Part shown: piece by piece, positions 18,716 to 25,830 of the stretch
Numbering within the stretch: the stretch's first letter is position 1
Layout: every line of letters starts with the position of its first letter
Source: Desulfurobacteriaceae bacterium
Lineage (GTDB): Bacteria > Aquificota > Aquificia > Desulfurobacteriales > Desulfurobacteriaceae
Assembly (NCBI GenBank): GCA_027063785.1
Contig: JAMORC010000009.1
Span: forward strand, 1 to 47,339
Length of the DNA: 47,339 nucleotides
Direction: 5' to 3'
Notes under the pieces: generated by a model
What the model saw: only the letters and a program-made list of their open reading frames with translations
What the model was told of the DNA's origin: nothing
Database searches by the model: none
Program-made: the position numbers and the translations under genes

Positions 18716-20425
18716 ATGGATAAAAAACTACTAAGCTTCGGTTTTCTTTTCCTCATGTTTATTGGCTGTGGAGTAACTAACTACGGAAGTCAGGAAAATA
18801 GTAACTTAAGTGAAGGAGAAGAAAGCACCTTAGAAGCACCTTTAAGCGGGAGCAAGGTAATTCTGGGGCCTCTGGCAGGAGCCAGAGTTAGGATATACGA
18901 AATATTAGACAATGGTTCTTACAAACTCCTTTGGACTGAACAAACATCCAGTGGGAATTCCCTAGATGAAATAGGCCACTTTGATTCTCACAAGGACGAA
19001 CTTCTTCCCGACCAATTTTACCTTTACGAAGCAACCGGAGGATGTGACTGGGATGTAGAAGATGATGGAGCAATGGATCAAATATGTACTCCAAACAATG
19101 GAACATTAAGGGCTATTGTTAGAGGAAAAGATGTTATAGAATCCGGAGGTTTAAACCTAACTATCGCTACAGAATTAGTTTACGAAAAAATTACTAAGTT
19201 TTTAAAGTACAACTTTAATAAAAAGCTCCTAGAAGATAGTCTGAAAACCGCAATTAACAGCTCTATAAAAGTTCCTCTTAAAGATAAAATCTCTAAACTT
19301 CTTCGTTTCAACCCTATAAAAGATAAAACTATCCTTGGTACTGACAATGAAACATACATCGAAGCAGTGAAAGTTGCCCATCAAGGAAAGCCTATTTTTT
19401 CGAAACCAACCGTCTTCGGAATTTCCAAATTATGGAAGTTTGACGACAAATTTAACTGGCTCCCTGCTGAAAATGTTTGGGCATCTCCAGAAGGCAAGAT
19501 TTACGTTGTAATTAGAGATTACGGTATAGAAATCCTCGACAAAAACCTTAATTTGAAAGGCGAAATCTACCGTGGGAAAATAAAAAGAGCTATTTTCAAT
19601 CCAGAACAAAAAAAAGCCATCATTTCATATATTGAAGATAACACCTTGTTTTTAAAACAATTGGATCTCAACTCTGGAGATGTTTCGGATCTTGTATCTT
19701 TTAATTTTCCTTCCTTTTATTGGCACATGAACTTATCAAATGATCGAACGAAGTTATGTATTAGCGGAGATAGCAACATATACGTTGTTAATTTAAAAGA
19801 TAAAACCTACATAAGGATTATAGATACTTCTGCTGATACGAATGCCTATTCCATTTCCTACAACTCCTGTCTTTTCTCCCCTGACGGGAATCATCTTTAT
19901 TTTACTAGGTACACCTGGCACAGCTCTAATAACTACAACTACTCTCTTGTAGACTATAACCTAAATTCTGGAAAAGAATCCGTACTGAACCTGGGAAGTA
20001 ACAGCATTACACTCTCTCCCGTTCAACTCAAAAACTTCATTTACCTACTCGGAAAGAAGATATACGTGATAGACAGAAACTCTTTCTCTGTGAAAAACAT
20101 CATAGAAGCTCCAACTGTATACAACGTAAACAAAATGGTAATGCTTAACAACGGTATAGCTGCAATCTGGGGAGATTTAACTAGCATCGTTTTCTACGAC
20201 TTTTCTAATCCAGAAAATCCTATACTTTTGAGGAGTATTGGAGTTCCGACTACATATAGTTGCTCAACCTTTGAGTCTAAACTGTATTGTGCTGCGGGTT
20301 ATACGATCTACAGGATAAATGCAGGAGATATTTCAACTCCCCAGTCCTTGGGGTATTTTTCTTTATCAAAGATAAAAGATAAATACAACTATCCCTTAGT
20401 TTATGTTAACTTTATTTCCCTTTAA
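18716..20425 (+). CDS. Surface lipoprotein, beta-propeller-like, N-terminal part
   Basis: About 569 residues beginning MDKKLLSFGFLFLMFIGCG, a lipoprotein signal with lipobox MFIGC. A Ser/Glu-rich linker leads to a short beta domain (GARVRIYEILDNGSYKLLW, like carboxypeptidase-regulatory or Ig-like folds), then a helical piece and many repeated four-strand units with Tyr/Asn/Asp turns (YVVNLKDKTYIRII, CLFSPDGNHLYFTRY, KKIYVIDRNS) typical of beta-propellers. Base composition is clearly more AT-rich than the flanking genes. The frame stops at TAA 20423, but homologous-looking propeller blades continue at once in the +1 frame, so the product may be truncated or made by frameshifting. Function unknown. 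Confidence 0.7.
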   Translation: MDKKLLSFGFLFLMFIGCGVTNYGSQENSNLSEGEESTLEAPLSGSKVILGPLAGARVRIYEILDNGSYKLLWTEQTSSGNSLDEIGHFDSHKDELLPDQFYLYEATGGCDWDVEDDGAMDQICTPNNGTLRAIVRGKDVIESGGLNLTIATELVYEKITKFLKYNFNKKLLEDSLKTAINSSIKVPLKDKISKLLRFNPIKDKTILGTDNETYIEAVKVAHQGKPIFSKPTVFGISKLWKFDDKFNWLPAENVWASPEGKIYVVIRDYGIEILDKNLNLKGEIYRGKIKRAIFNPEQKKAIISYIEDNTLFLKQLDLNSGDVSDLVSFNFPSFYWHMNLSNDRTKLCISGDSNIYVVNLKDKTYIRIIDTSADTNAYSISYNSCLFSPDGNHLYFTRYTWHSSNNYNYSLVDYNLNSGKESVLNLGSNSITLSPVQLKNFIYLLGKKIYVIDRNSFSVKNIIEAPTVYNVNKMVMLNNGIAAIWGDLTSIVFYDFSNPENPILLRSIGVPTTYSCSTFESKLYCAAGYTIYRINAGDISTPQSLGYFSLSKIKDKYNYPLVYVNFISL

Positions 20426-21305
20426 TTTAAATGGAAATTATATTTACTTCATAGCAAAATCAGGACATGATGTTTCTTATTTGCTTCGAGCCAACGTTTC
20501 TAATCCATTAAATCCTTCTCTTGATCAAGAGTATAAAATCCTAGTTGGTGAAGATTACATAGAGTCCGTTCTCTTACCAACCAGAGGAAAACTCATCTAT
20601 TATGAAAATTCCAAAGTTAAAATTACTGATATAAAAAATCCGGAAAGTAATCCTATTTCTCTTGATGTTTCAGAATCTCATGTCGTGTTAAGATCTTGCG
20701 GAAATGACTGCTTTTACATTTACGACGATAGCGGAAGCTTAAAAGAATTTGATGGTACAGGAAATAAAACAGCAGAATACCAATTGAAAGCTTTCTTTGA
20801 AGGTTGTGATAGTAGATACTTATTTTCAACAATTAATAAGAATTATCTGCCTGTTTTCTGTAAAAACGAATCGGAAAACCACTTATTACTCATAAATCTA
20901 TCTAAACAGCCACGTATTGTCGATAAACTTACAATAAACGGTAAAGTTTATTTTGATAATTTCAACTTTAATGGAAATCTAATGGCCATACATATTAATG
21001 ACAGAGAGTCTAAAACCTCTACAGTTCAGATCTTTTCAATAGAAAAATCAGGCAAACTTAAATTATTAAAATCTTTCAACTTTAACCAAGAACTGGAGTT
21101 TATTCTCCCTACAAAAGATTATGTTTTCGCAATTCCAAGGTATAACAAATATGAAATCCTTGTTCTGAATTCAAATAATGGCAATTTAATAGCAGAAATA
21201 CCACTCCGGTCTTATTTCTCATCTATATTACATCTCCCAGATGGCAAACTCCTAGTTGGAGAAAGAGGAACAGTTGAAATTATTGATCCGTTCCTAATTC
21301 ATTAG
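20403..21305 (+). CDS. Beta-propeller-like protein, C-terminal part (+1 frame)
   Basis: About 300 codons open from ATG 20403, overlapping the preceding frame by 23 bases. The first residues (FPFNLNGNYIYFIAKSG) read as the natural continuation of the propeller blades upstream. Further blades follow (CFYIYDDSGSLKEF, LLLINLSKQPRIVDK, VQIFSIEKSGKLKLL, GKLLVGERGTVEII). There is no signal peptide and no good ribosome-binding site before the ATG. The junction CTT-TAA at 20420-20425 is the kind of CUUU-stop sequence on which +1 shifting can occur. I read this as the second half of one roughly 870-residue lipoprotein, either frameshifted in expression or broken by a one-base change. Confidence 0.6.
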   Translation: MLTLFPFNLNGNYIYFIAKSGHDVSYLLRANVSNPLNPSLDQEYKILVGEDYIESVLLPTRGKLIYYENSKVKITDIKNPESNPISLDVSESHVVLRSCGNDCFYIYDDSGSLKEFDGTGNKTAEYQLKAFFEGCDSRYLFSTINKNYLPVFCKNESENHLLLINLSKQPRIVDKLTINGKVYFDNFNFNGNLMAIHINDRESKTSTVQIFSIEKSGKLKLLKSFNFNQELEFILPTKDYVFAIPRYNKYEILVLNSNNGNLIAEIPLRSYFSSILHLPDGKLLVGERGTVEIIDPFLIH

Positions 21306-21344
21306 GAGCTTAAGAATATCAAGCCAAAATTCTCAATTCATACT

Positions 21345-22274
21345 TTAAGGTTTAACTTTTCTAACAAGTTTTAAAATCAATGCCTTCTGGGTGTGGAGGC
21401 GGTTTTCGGCCTGATCCCAGACTACTGAGCGTTCACCTTCCAAGACCTCCTCGGTCACCTCTTCGCCCCTGTGGGCGGGAAGGCAGTGCATAAAGAGGAA
21501 ATCGGGTTTTGCGTGTTTTACAAGCCCCGAATTAACCTGATAGGGCATGAAAATTTTCTTCCTCTCCTCGGCTTCCTCTTCCTGACCCATTGAAGCCCAA
21601 ACGTCGGTATAAACCACGTCGGCGTCCTTAACGGCCTCAACGGGGTCGCGGGTTATCACTATCTCAGCTCCCGTTTTTTCTGCTATCTCTTTAGCCTTCT
21701 TTACGTAAAGAGGCAGGGGCTCGTAGCCCTCCGGAGTCGCCGCGTAGAACTTCATTCCCATGTAGGCCGCACCGATCAGCCACGAGTTGCACATGTTGTT
21801 TCCGTCTCCGAGAAAGGCTACCTTCAAACCGTGAAGACGCCTCTTGTACTCCCAAATCGTAAACAGGTCGGCCAGAACCTGACAGGGATGTTCCTCATCG
21901 GTAAGGGCGTTTATAACGGGAACCGTTGAAAAGCGGGCAAGCTCTTCAACCCTTTTCTGTCCGTAAGTTCTTATGACGATAAGGTCAACATAACGGGAAA
22001 GAACTCTGGCCGTATCTTTTATCGGCTCTCCTCTACCCAGTTGAGAACTTTTTGTATCCATATAAACACCGTGACCGCCGAGCTGATAGACTCCAACTTC
22101 GAAAGAAACTCTGGTTCTTGTCGAAGGTTTTTCAAAGATGAGTGCAGCCGTAAAACCGTCTAAAGGTCTGTAATTTTCTCCCTTCTTCACCTTTTCTTTC
22201 AGAAAGGCCGAAAGGGAGATAATGTTTTCTATAAAGAGCCTGTCCGCATCGAGCATTGAAATAAAATCCTTCAT
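21345..22274 (-). CDS. argF: Ornithine carbamoyltransferase
   Basis: About 309 residues from ATG 22274 (MKDFISMLDADRLF), chosen over in-frame starts further upstream because AGAGAGGG precedes it and OTCase homology begins here. The carbamoyl-phosphate site is EKPSTRTRVSFEVG, the HPCQ motif is seen in TDEEHPCQVLADL, and the ornithine-site DxxxSMG and HCLP motifs appear as DVWASMGQEEE and FMHCLPAHRGEEV. It makes citrulline in arginine biosynthesis. It lies 2 bases after a small membrane protein gene on the same strand and converges with the propeller lipoprotein. Confidence 0.96.
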   Translation of the reverse strand: MKDFISMLDADRLFIENIISLSAFLKEKVKKGENYRPLDGFTAALIFEKPSTRTRVSFEVGVYQLGGHGVYMDTKSSQLGRGEPIKDTARVLSRYVDLIVIRTYGQKRVEELARFSTVPVINALTDEEHPCQVLADLFTIWEYKRRLHGLKVAFLGDGNNMCNSWLIGAAYMGMKFYAATPEGYEPLPLYVKKAKEIAEKTGAEIVITRDPVEAVKDADVVYTDVWASMGQEEEAEERKKIFMPYQVNSGLVKHAKPDFLFMHCLPAHRGEEVTEEVLEGERSVVWDQAENRLHTQKALILKLVRKVKP

Positions 22275-22275
22275 C

Positions 22276-22515
22276 TTAGCCCTCTCTAAGTTTTTCCCGA
22301 AGGAGTTTATACTGAGTTGTGATAAAAGAAAGCTTACTTTCAAGCTGAGAAAGCTTGTTTTCAAGCTCGGTCAACCTGCTGTCAAATTTTATCAGCTCTG
22401 CCTCTTCATCGTAAACGGCAGATCGAATATCCTTCAGGATAAAATAAAGCTTGAGGCAGAAGAGAAAAACCGCCGTCAGCCCTGCAAGGAGCGTCAGTAG
22501 TAATAACTGAACCAT
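22276..22515 (-). CDS. Small membrane-anchored coiled-coil protein
   Basis: A 79-residue protein: one N-terminal transmembrane helix (VQLLLLTLLAGLTAVFLFCL), then a charged alpha-helix with heptad character (RLTELENKLSQLESKLSFI). ATG 22515 overlaps the 3' end of the pilin-like gene by 22 bases and is preceded by GAGGA. The topology (short N-terminal anchor plus cytoplasmic or periplasmic coiled coil) does not identify a family. Tight packing between the pilin-like gene and argF supports that it is translated. Function unknown. Confidence 0.6.
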   Translation of the reverse strand: MVQLLLLTLLAGLTAVFLFCLKLYFILKDIRSAVYDEEAELIKFDSRLTELENKLSQLESKLSFITTQYKLLREKLREG

Positions 22516-22985
22516 TCCTCAACCCTCCCCTTCAGCACTTTATCCTTAAGCGTGCTTACTTCTCCTTCCGTCAGATCGTAAAATCGGGGCTCTCCGACAG
22601 GAAGGTAGGAGAGAACGGCAAAGTAGCTGTCTCTCTTTGAGGATACAATCAAAACGGGAACAGGACGGTCAGTATCAAAGCAGAACCTCGAAGTAACTTC
22701 CGAAGATACCAACCTACCCGGGAAAACGAGAGATTCAATACTATAACCGGGAGGAAAACTAAAGCCGCCGTCATTATTGCCTACCCTGTTGTTTTTAAAA
22801 TCCACACATACTTCAATCCGCTCTCCCGGCAGAAATAAAGACTGGAAGAAAGCAGCAGCTGTGTTCTTAAAGCTTTCTTCTGTTGATAAAGAACTTTTGA
22901 CCATATTAGGAAGCATAACCGTAAGCAAAAGCGAAATTACGGCCAGAACAATTGTAAGTTCCAGAAGAGTAAAGGCTTTTCTCAT
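22494..22985 (-). CDS. Type IV pilin-like protein (prepilin signal)
   Basis: About 163 residues from ATG 22985, which overlaps the stop of the upstream gene (TGATG). The N-terminus MRKAFTLLELTIVLAVISLL is a class III prepilin signal: a short basic leader, cleavage before Phe, Glu at position 5 of the mature chain, then a long hydrophobic helix. Ala rather than Gly precedes the cleavage site, as in some pseudopilins. The rest is a small beta-rich head with two Cys residues (VCVDF, RFCFDTDRP) that could form the usual disulfide. It is a solitary pilin-like gene here; PilT is encoded 8 kb away. Major versus minor pilin or pseudopilin status cannot be decided. Confidence 0.8.
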   Translation of the reverse strand: MRKAFTLLELTIVLAVISLLLTVMLPNMVKSSLSTEESFKNTAAAFFQSLFLPGERIEVCVDFKNNRVGNNDGGFSFPPGYSIESLVFPGRLVSSEVTSRFCFDTDRPVPVLIVSSKRDSYFAVLSYLPVGEPRFYDLTEGEVSTLKDKVLKGRVEEWFSYYY

Positions 22986-23869
22986 CAAGTATCTATCTCC
23001 ACTCTGGCAGAAGATACAACGACTTTTCCCTCCACGCAAAAATCGGCAACCGGACACTCCTTAATCTTCGGCCTTTCACCGTTTTTCCTGTAATGGCAGC
23101 CGTGCTTGCTTAAAAGCCATAAAGGTCTAAACATCTCTATCGGGGCAATAGAAGTATCCTTCAAAGCTTCTTTCCACACCTCTATTACTCTCTTTCTCAG
23201 CGCTTCCGAGATTCCCTTAGAACTGTACTTTCCCCTTACACAACCGGTGGTAAGAGTTGCTCTGGCCACGTGGACATCAACGGGGATAGGAAGTTCATCA
23301 AGCCTCTTAAAGGGCAGGTTGAACTTATCCTTAAGACTCCTTATCCAGTGGGGAAACAATTTCGTTCCCGAAAGGCTGGGGAACTCTTCCTTCCTGTTCT
23401 TAGTAATGTCTTCAAACATTGCCCTAACATCGTACCCGTATTCTTTAAAGAGATTACTGACTTTTCCTCCGTACTTGCGGTGAAGCGTTTCGGAAATCTT
23501 CCTCCAAATCCTTGTATCTTTTTCCTTTTTCTTGGCCAGCTTATGCTTAAGGAGCGCTTCTTTCAGCTCCGATTCCCCCCTTTCCACTACAGAACCGGGA
23601 TTAAAAACCCAGCTAACTTCTCCATCTGATAAGGTCTTTGCCGAACTTTTCCAGAGTTCCTCGGCATTCCTCATATAATCCAGTGCCGTGGTAAGCGTCA
23701 CCACAAGCAGTGACTTTTCTATATTCCTTCTGTCTATAACATCGATTATTAAATCATCCGGAAGGTCTTTCCTGCCGAAAATCCCTTCTCCCTCGAGTGC
23801 CTCAACCAGCCTCTCTGCCACTTTTCTTGCTCTATCCGGATAAATTCTTAAGTTGACTGATTTTGTCAC
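22985..23869 (-). CDS. HhH-GPD-like protein with Fe-S cluster loop
   Basis: A 294-residue protein with an internal segment LPIPVDVHVARATLTTGCV that resembles the Asp-containing HhH-GPD signature (PVDTHV..) of endonuclease III-type DNA glycosylases. A C-terminal cysteine cluster follows (GCHY...KECPVADFCVEG), as in their iron-sulfur cluster loop. The spacing C-x13-C-x5-C is looser than classic EndoIII (C-x6-C-x2-C-x5-C). The N-terminal 100 residues are helical and unrecognised. A DNA-repair or nucleic-acid-binding role is inferred; enzymatic activity is uncertain. Start is GTG 23869, preceded by GAGGA. Its promoter overlaps that of the divergent TPR gene. Confidence 0.55.
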   Translation of the reverse strand: MTKSVNLRIYPDRARKVAERLVEALEGEGIFGRKDLPDDLIIDVIDRRNIEKSLLVVTLTTALDYMRNAEELWKSSAKTLSDGEVSWVFNPGSVVERGESELKEALLKHKLAKKKEKDTRIWRKISETLHRKYGGKVSNLFKEYGYDVRAMFEDITKNRKEEFPSLSGTKLFPHWIRSLKDKFNLPFKRLDELPIPVDVHVARATLTTGCVRGKYSSKGISEALRKRVIEVWKEALKDTSIAPIEMFRPLWLLSKHGCHYRKNGERPKIKECPVADFCVEGKVVVSSARVEIDT

Positions 23870-23910
23870 TTCATCCTCACGGGTAACGGTTACTCTTCGG
23901 TTCAGGCTAT

Positions 23911-23918
23911 ATTATAAT
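23911..23918. promoter_or_regulatory. Overlapping divergent -10 boxes in a palindrome
   Basis: Within an inverted repeat whose arms are GGCTAT and ATAGCC, TATAAT can be read on the plus strand (23913-23918) and on the minus strand (23911-23916). It lies between the divergent HhH/Fe-S gene and the TPR gene. The -35 regions are not obvious. A second small palindrome, GTAAC-G-GTTAC, lies 20 bases to the left. Confidence 0.45.
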
Positions 23919-23964
23919 AGCCCCTAATGATCGGGACGGGGTTTAATTACAACCGGAGGATAAC

Positions 23965-25473
23965 TTGGGCTTCTTTAACTTGTTTAAGAAAAAAAGTGAA
24001 GAAGAGCTGTTCCGAGAGGCCGTAGCATCAAAGGATTACGTTAAAGTTGTCGAAATCGCGGAAAAGTTACTATTGAAACATCCCGATTCACTCTCGCTGC
24101 TGAACACGTATACTGATGCACTAATCAAGCTGGGAAAAAAAGATAAAGCTCTCAAGGAGATAATCAGCTTTGCGGAAAAAAAGTTAAAGGAAGAATACTA
24201 TGATGTAGCAATTCCCCTCTTGAAAAAAGCTCTAAAGCTCGATCCTGCAAACGTTGAAGCCTTAAAACTCCTCACCAGCGCATATACGAAAAAGGAACTC
24301 TATTACGAGGCTTTCGAGTTACTAATCGACAGCTATAAAAAATTAAAGGAAAAGGGAGCGGATACGGCATTCATAAAAAATAAGCTGGAAGAGTTCGCTC
24401 AATCGGAATTTCACCCGCTTTTTTACGAAAGGTTCTCCGACTTACTGAAGGAAGAAGGTACTCCCGAAGACACCGAAAAGGCTTTCGTTAACTACGTCCT
24501 GGCGGCAAATCTTTACTCAGAGCTTAAGAACTACTCTTCGGCCTTAAGGGTGCTTCTAAAGGCACTAAAAATTAAGCATACAGAAAATCTCGATAAGCAA
24601 CTTATTGATGTTCTCTCCCATGTGGAAGAAGAAAAGGCAGAACCCATCCTCAAGCAGCTGCTCCTCAGCCATAAGAATGACCTTGATTTCATCAAATTTA
24701 CGGTTAATACCTTTAGGGAGAACAACAAACTTCGCTTCCTGAAGAAGCTGGCGGAATCACTGACCGCCCCCAGACTCAAGTACGCCATTCTTACCTTTGT
24801 TAACTTCGAACTCGGGGAGTTCGAAGAAGGGCAGGATTACCTGGATAAGCTAAAGCTGATAGACAGGGATCTCTATGAGAGGATAAAAATCGACCTTCAG
24901 TCCCGCTATCCCGATATCGTTCAATCGGAGTATTTCGGCGAAGCACAGACAGAGGAAATACCGGAACCGGACGAGATACTGGAAGAGCTTGATAAAGCAA
25001 TCAGCTTTGATGAAGCTATAATTGAGTATACCGTAAATCCGACAGAATACAGGAAACCCGAAAAGCTTTCAGAAGAGATAAACGCTCTCAAGAAACTGGA
25101 AGGCGACGGCATTAAAAACGTTTCAGTTGCAGAAGCACTGCTGGGAATGGGTAAGTTTGAAGAGGCAATGGAAGAAGCCAGAAAAGCCTTGAACTCTCCA
25201 AATGCCTTCAGGGCTATAATGGTCATTGTAGATGCACTCAAGCACCTCGGTCGCTACAGGGAAGCACTGACGTTCCTCTTTGACGCCGTGAAAAACCCGA
25301 ACTTAACTCCAGAACAAGTTGCCCGCCTCAAAGTAGCCGTCGGAGAAATGCACGAATTAAACGAAGATAAAGAAAAAGCCCTTATCTGGTACAAGGAAGC
25401 CCAGAAATCACTAAATGACCCCGATTTAGCAGAGAAGATCTCTGCTCTGGAGGCAAAGGCTGGCTCCATGTGA
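23965..25473 (+). CDS. TPR-repeat protein
   Basis: A 502-residue, almost wholly alpha-helical cytoplasmic protein, starting at TTG 23965 with GGAGGA just upstream. Repeated 34-residue-type units are visible (AVASKDYVKVVEIAEKLLLK; YYDVAIPLLKKALKLDPANV; YSELKNYSSALRVLLKALKI; GMGKFEEAMEEARKALNSPN; LGRYREALTFLFDAVKNPN). No catalytic motif or signal peptide is seen. Such proteins usually act as scaffolds; the partner is unknown. The TGA stop at 25471-25473 lies at the junction with an IS605-like right end, so the original C-terminus may have been different. Confidence 0.8.
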   Translation: MGFFNLFKKKSEEELFREAVASKDYVKVVEIAEKLLLKHPDSLSLLNTYTDALIKLGKKDKALKEIISFAEKKLKEEYYDVAIPLLKKALKLDPANVEALKLLTSAYTKKELYYEAFELLIDSYKKLKEKGADTAFIKNKLEEFAQSEFHPLFYERFSDLLKEEGTPEDTEKAFVNYVLAANLYSELKNYSSALRVLLKALKIKHTENLDKQLIDVLSHVEEEKAEPILKQLLLSHKNDLDFIKFTVNTFRENNKLRFLKKLAESLTAPRLKYAILTFVNFELGEFEEGQDYLDKLKLIDRDLYERIKIDLQSRYPDIVQSEYFGEAQTEEIPEPDEILEELDKAISFDEAIIEYTVNPTEYRKPEKLSEEINALKKLEGDGIKNVSVAEALLGMGKFEEAMEEARKALNSPNAFRAIMVIVDALKHLGRYREALTFLFDAVKNPNLTPEQVARLKVAVGEMHELNEDKEKALIWYKEAQKSLNDPDLAEKISALEAKAGSM

Positions 25474-25830
25474 ACTACCTACGACTGAAGTCATAGGCTT
25501 CGTGGAGGTTTGCACGCTTTTTGCGTGCCTTACTCCACAGGCGGGTTCACGCCGCCTCTACTCCTATCCCTGCAAAATGCAGGGACTAGGAGATACCTTC
25601 TCCTTCGCTCCAGTCCCCACCCCACGCCTGCAGAAAGCAGACGGGCCGTCTACTGGAGCTACTCTCCCGGCCTATTCAGTTGTTCAAAGACCTTACGGTA
25701 GGTGTTCACCTACCGTTCCTTTCACCGCCCTTAGCTCGTTTTTAACTCCTTTCGGAGTCGGCGGTGAAAGTAGTTTCTCTAATTTTACCAAAGCTTCAAA
25801 CTCAACACCCCTTCGGGGTGTCGGGCTGTA
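25471..25830 (-). mobile_element. IS200/IS605-type right end / omega-RNA-like relic, no transposase
   Basis: This 360-base gap holds no convincing gene but is packed with inverted repeats. Read on the minus strand it ends in a hairpin (CCTATGAC-TTCA-GTCGTAGG, one mismatch, 25478-25497) followed by TAGTTCA, the form of IS200/IS605 right ends. Before it lie GTGGAG..CTCCAC enclosing GCACGC/GCGTGC (25502-25538), GGCGG/CCGCC, CTCCTA/TAGGAG enclosing CCCTGCA/TGCAGGG, GCTCCAGT/ACTGGAGC, a 10-bp perfect stem at 25695-25716, an 11-bp stem at 25719-25770 and ACACCCC/GGGGTGT (25805-25821). Such serial hairpins at a right end match TnpB-associated omega RNA. No TnpA or TnpB domain is present. The left boundary, near 25830-25870, is unresolved. 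Confidence 0.6.

Noticed and set aside
22275-22364. N-terminal extension of ArgF from an upstream in-frame start
   Set aside because: The extra 30 residues overlap the small coiled-coil gene in another frame and are not part of OTCase; ATG 22274 has the ribosome site.
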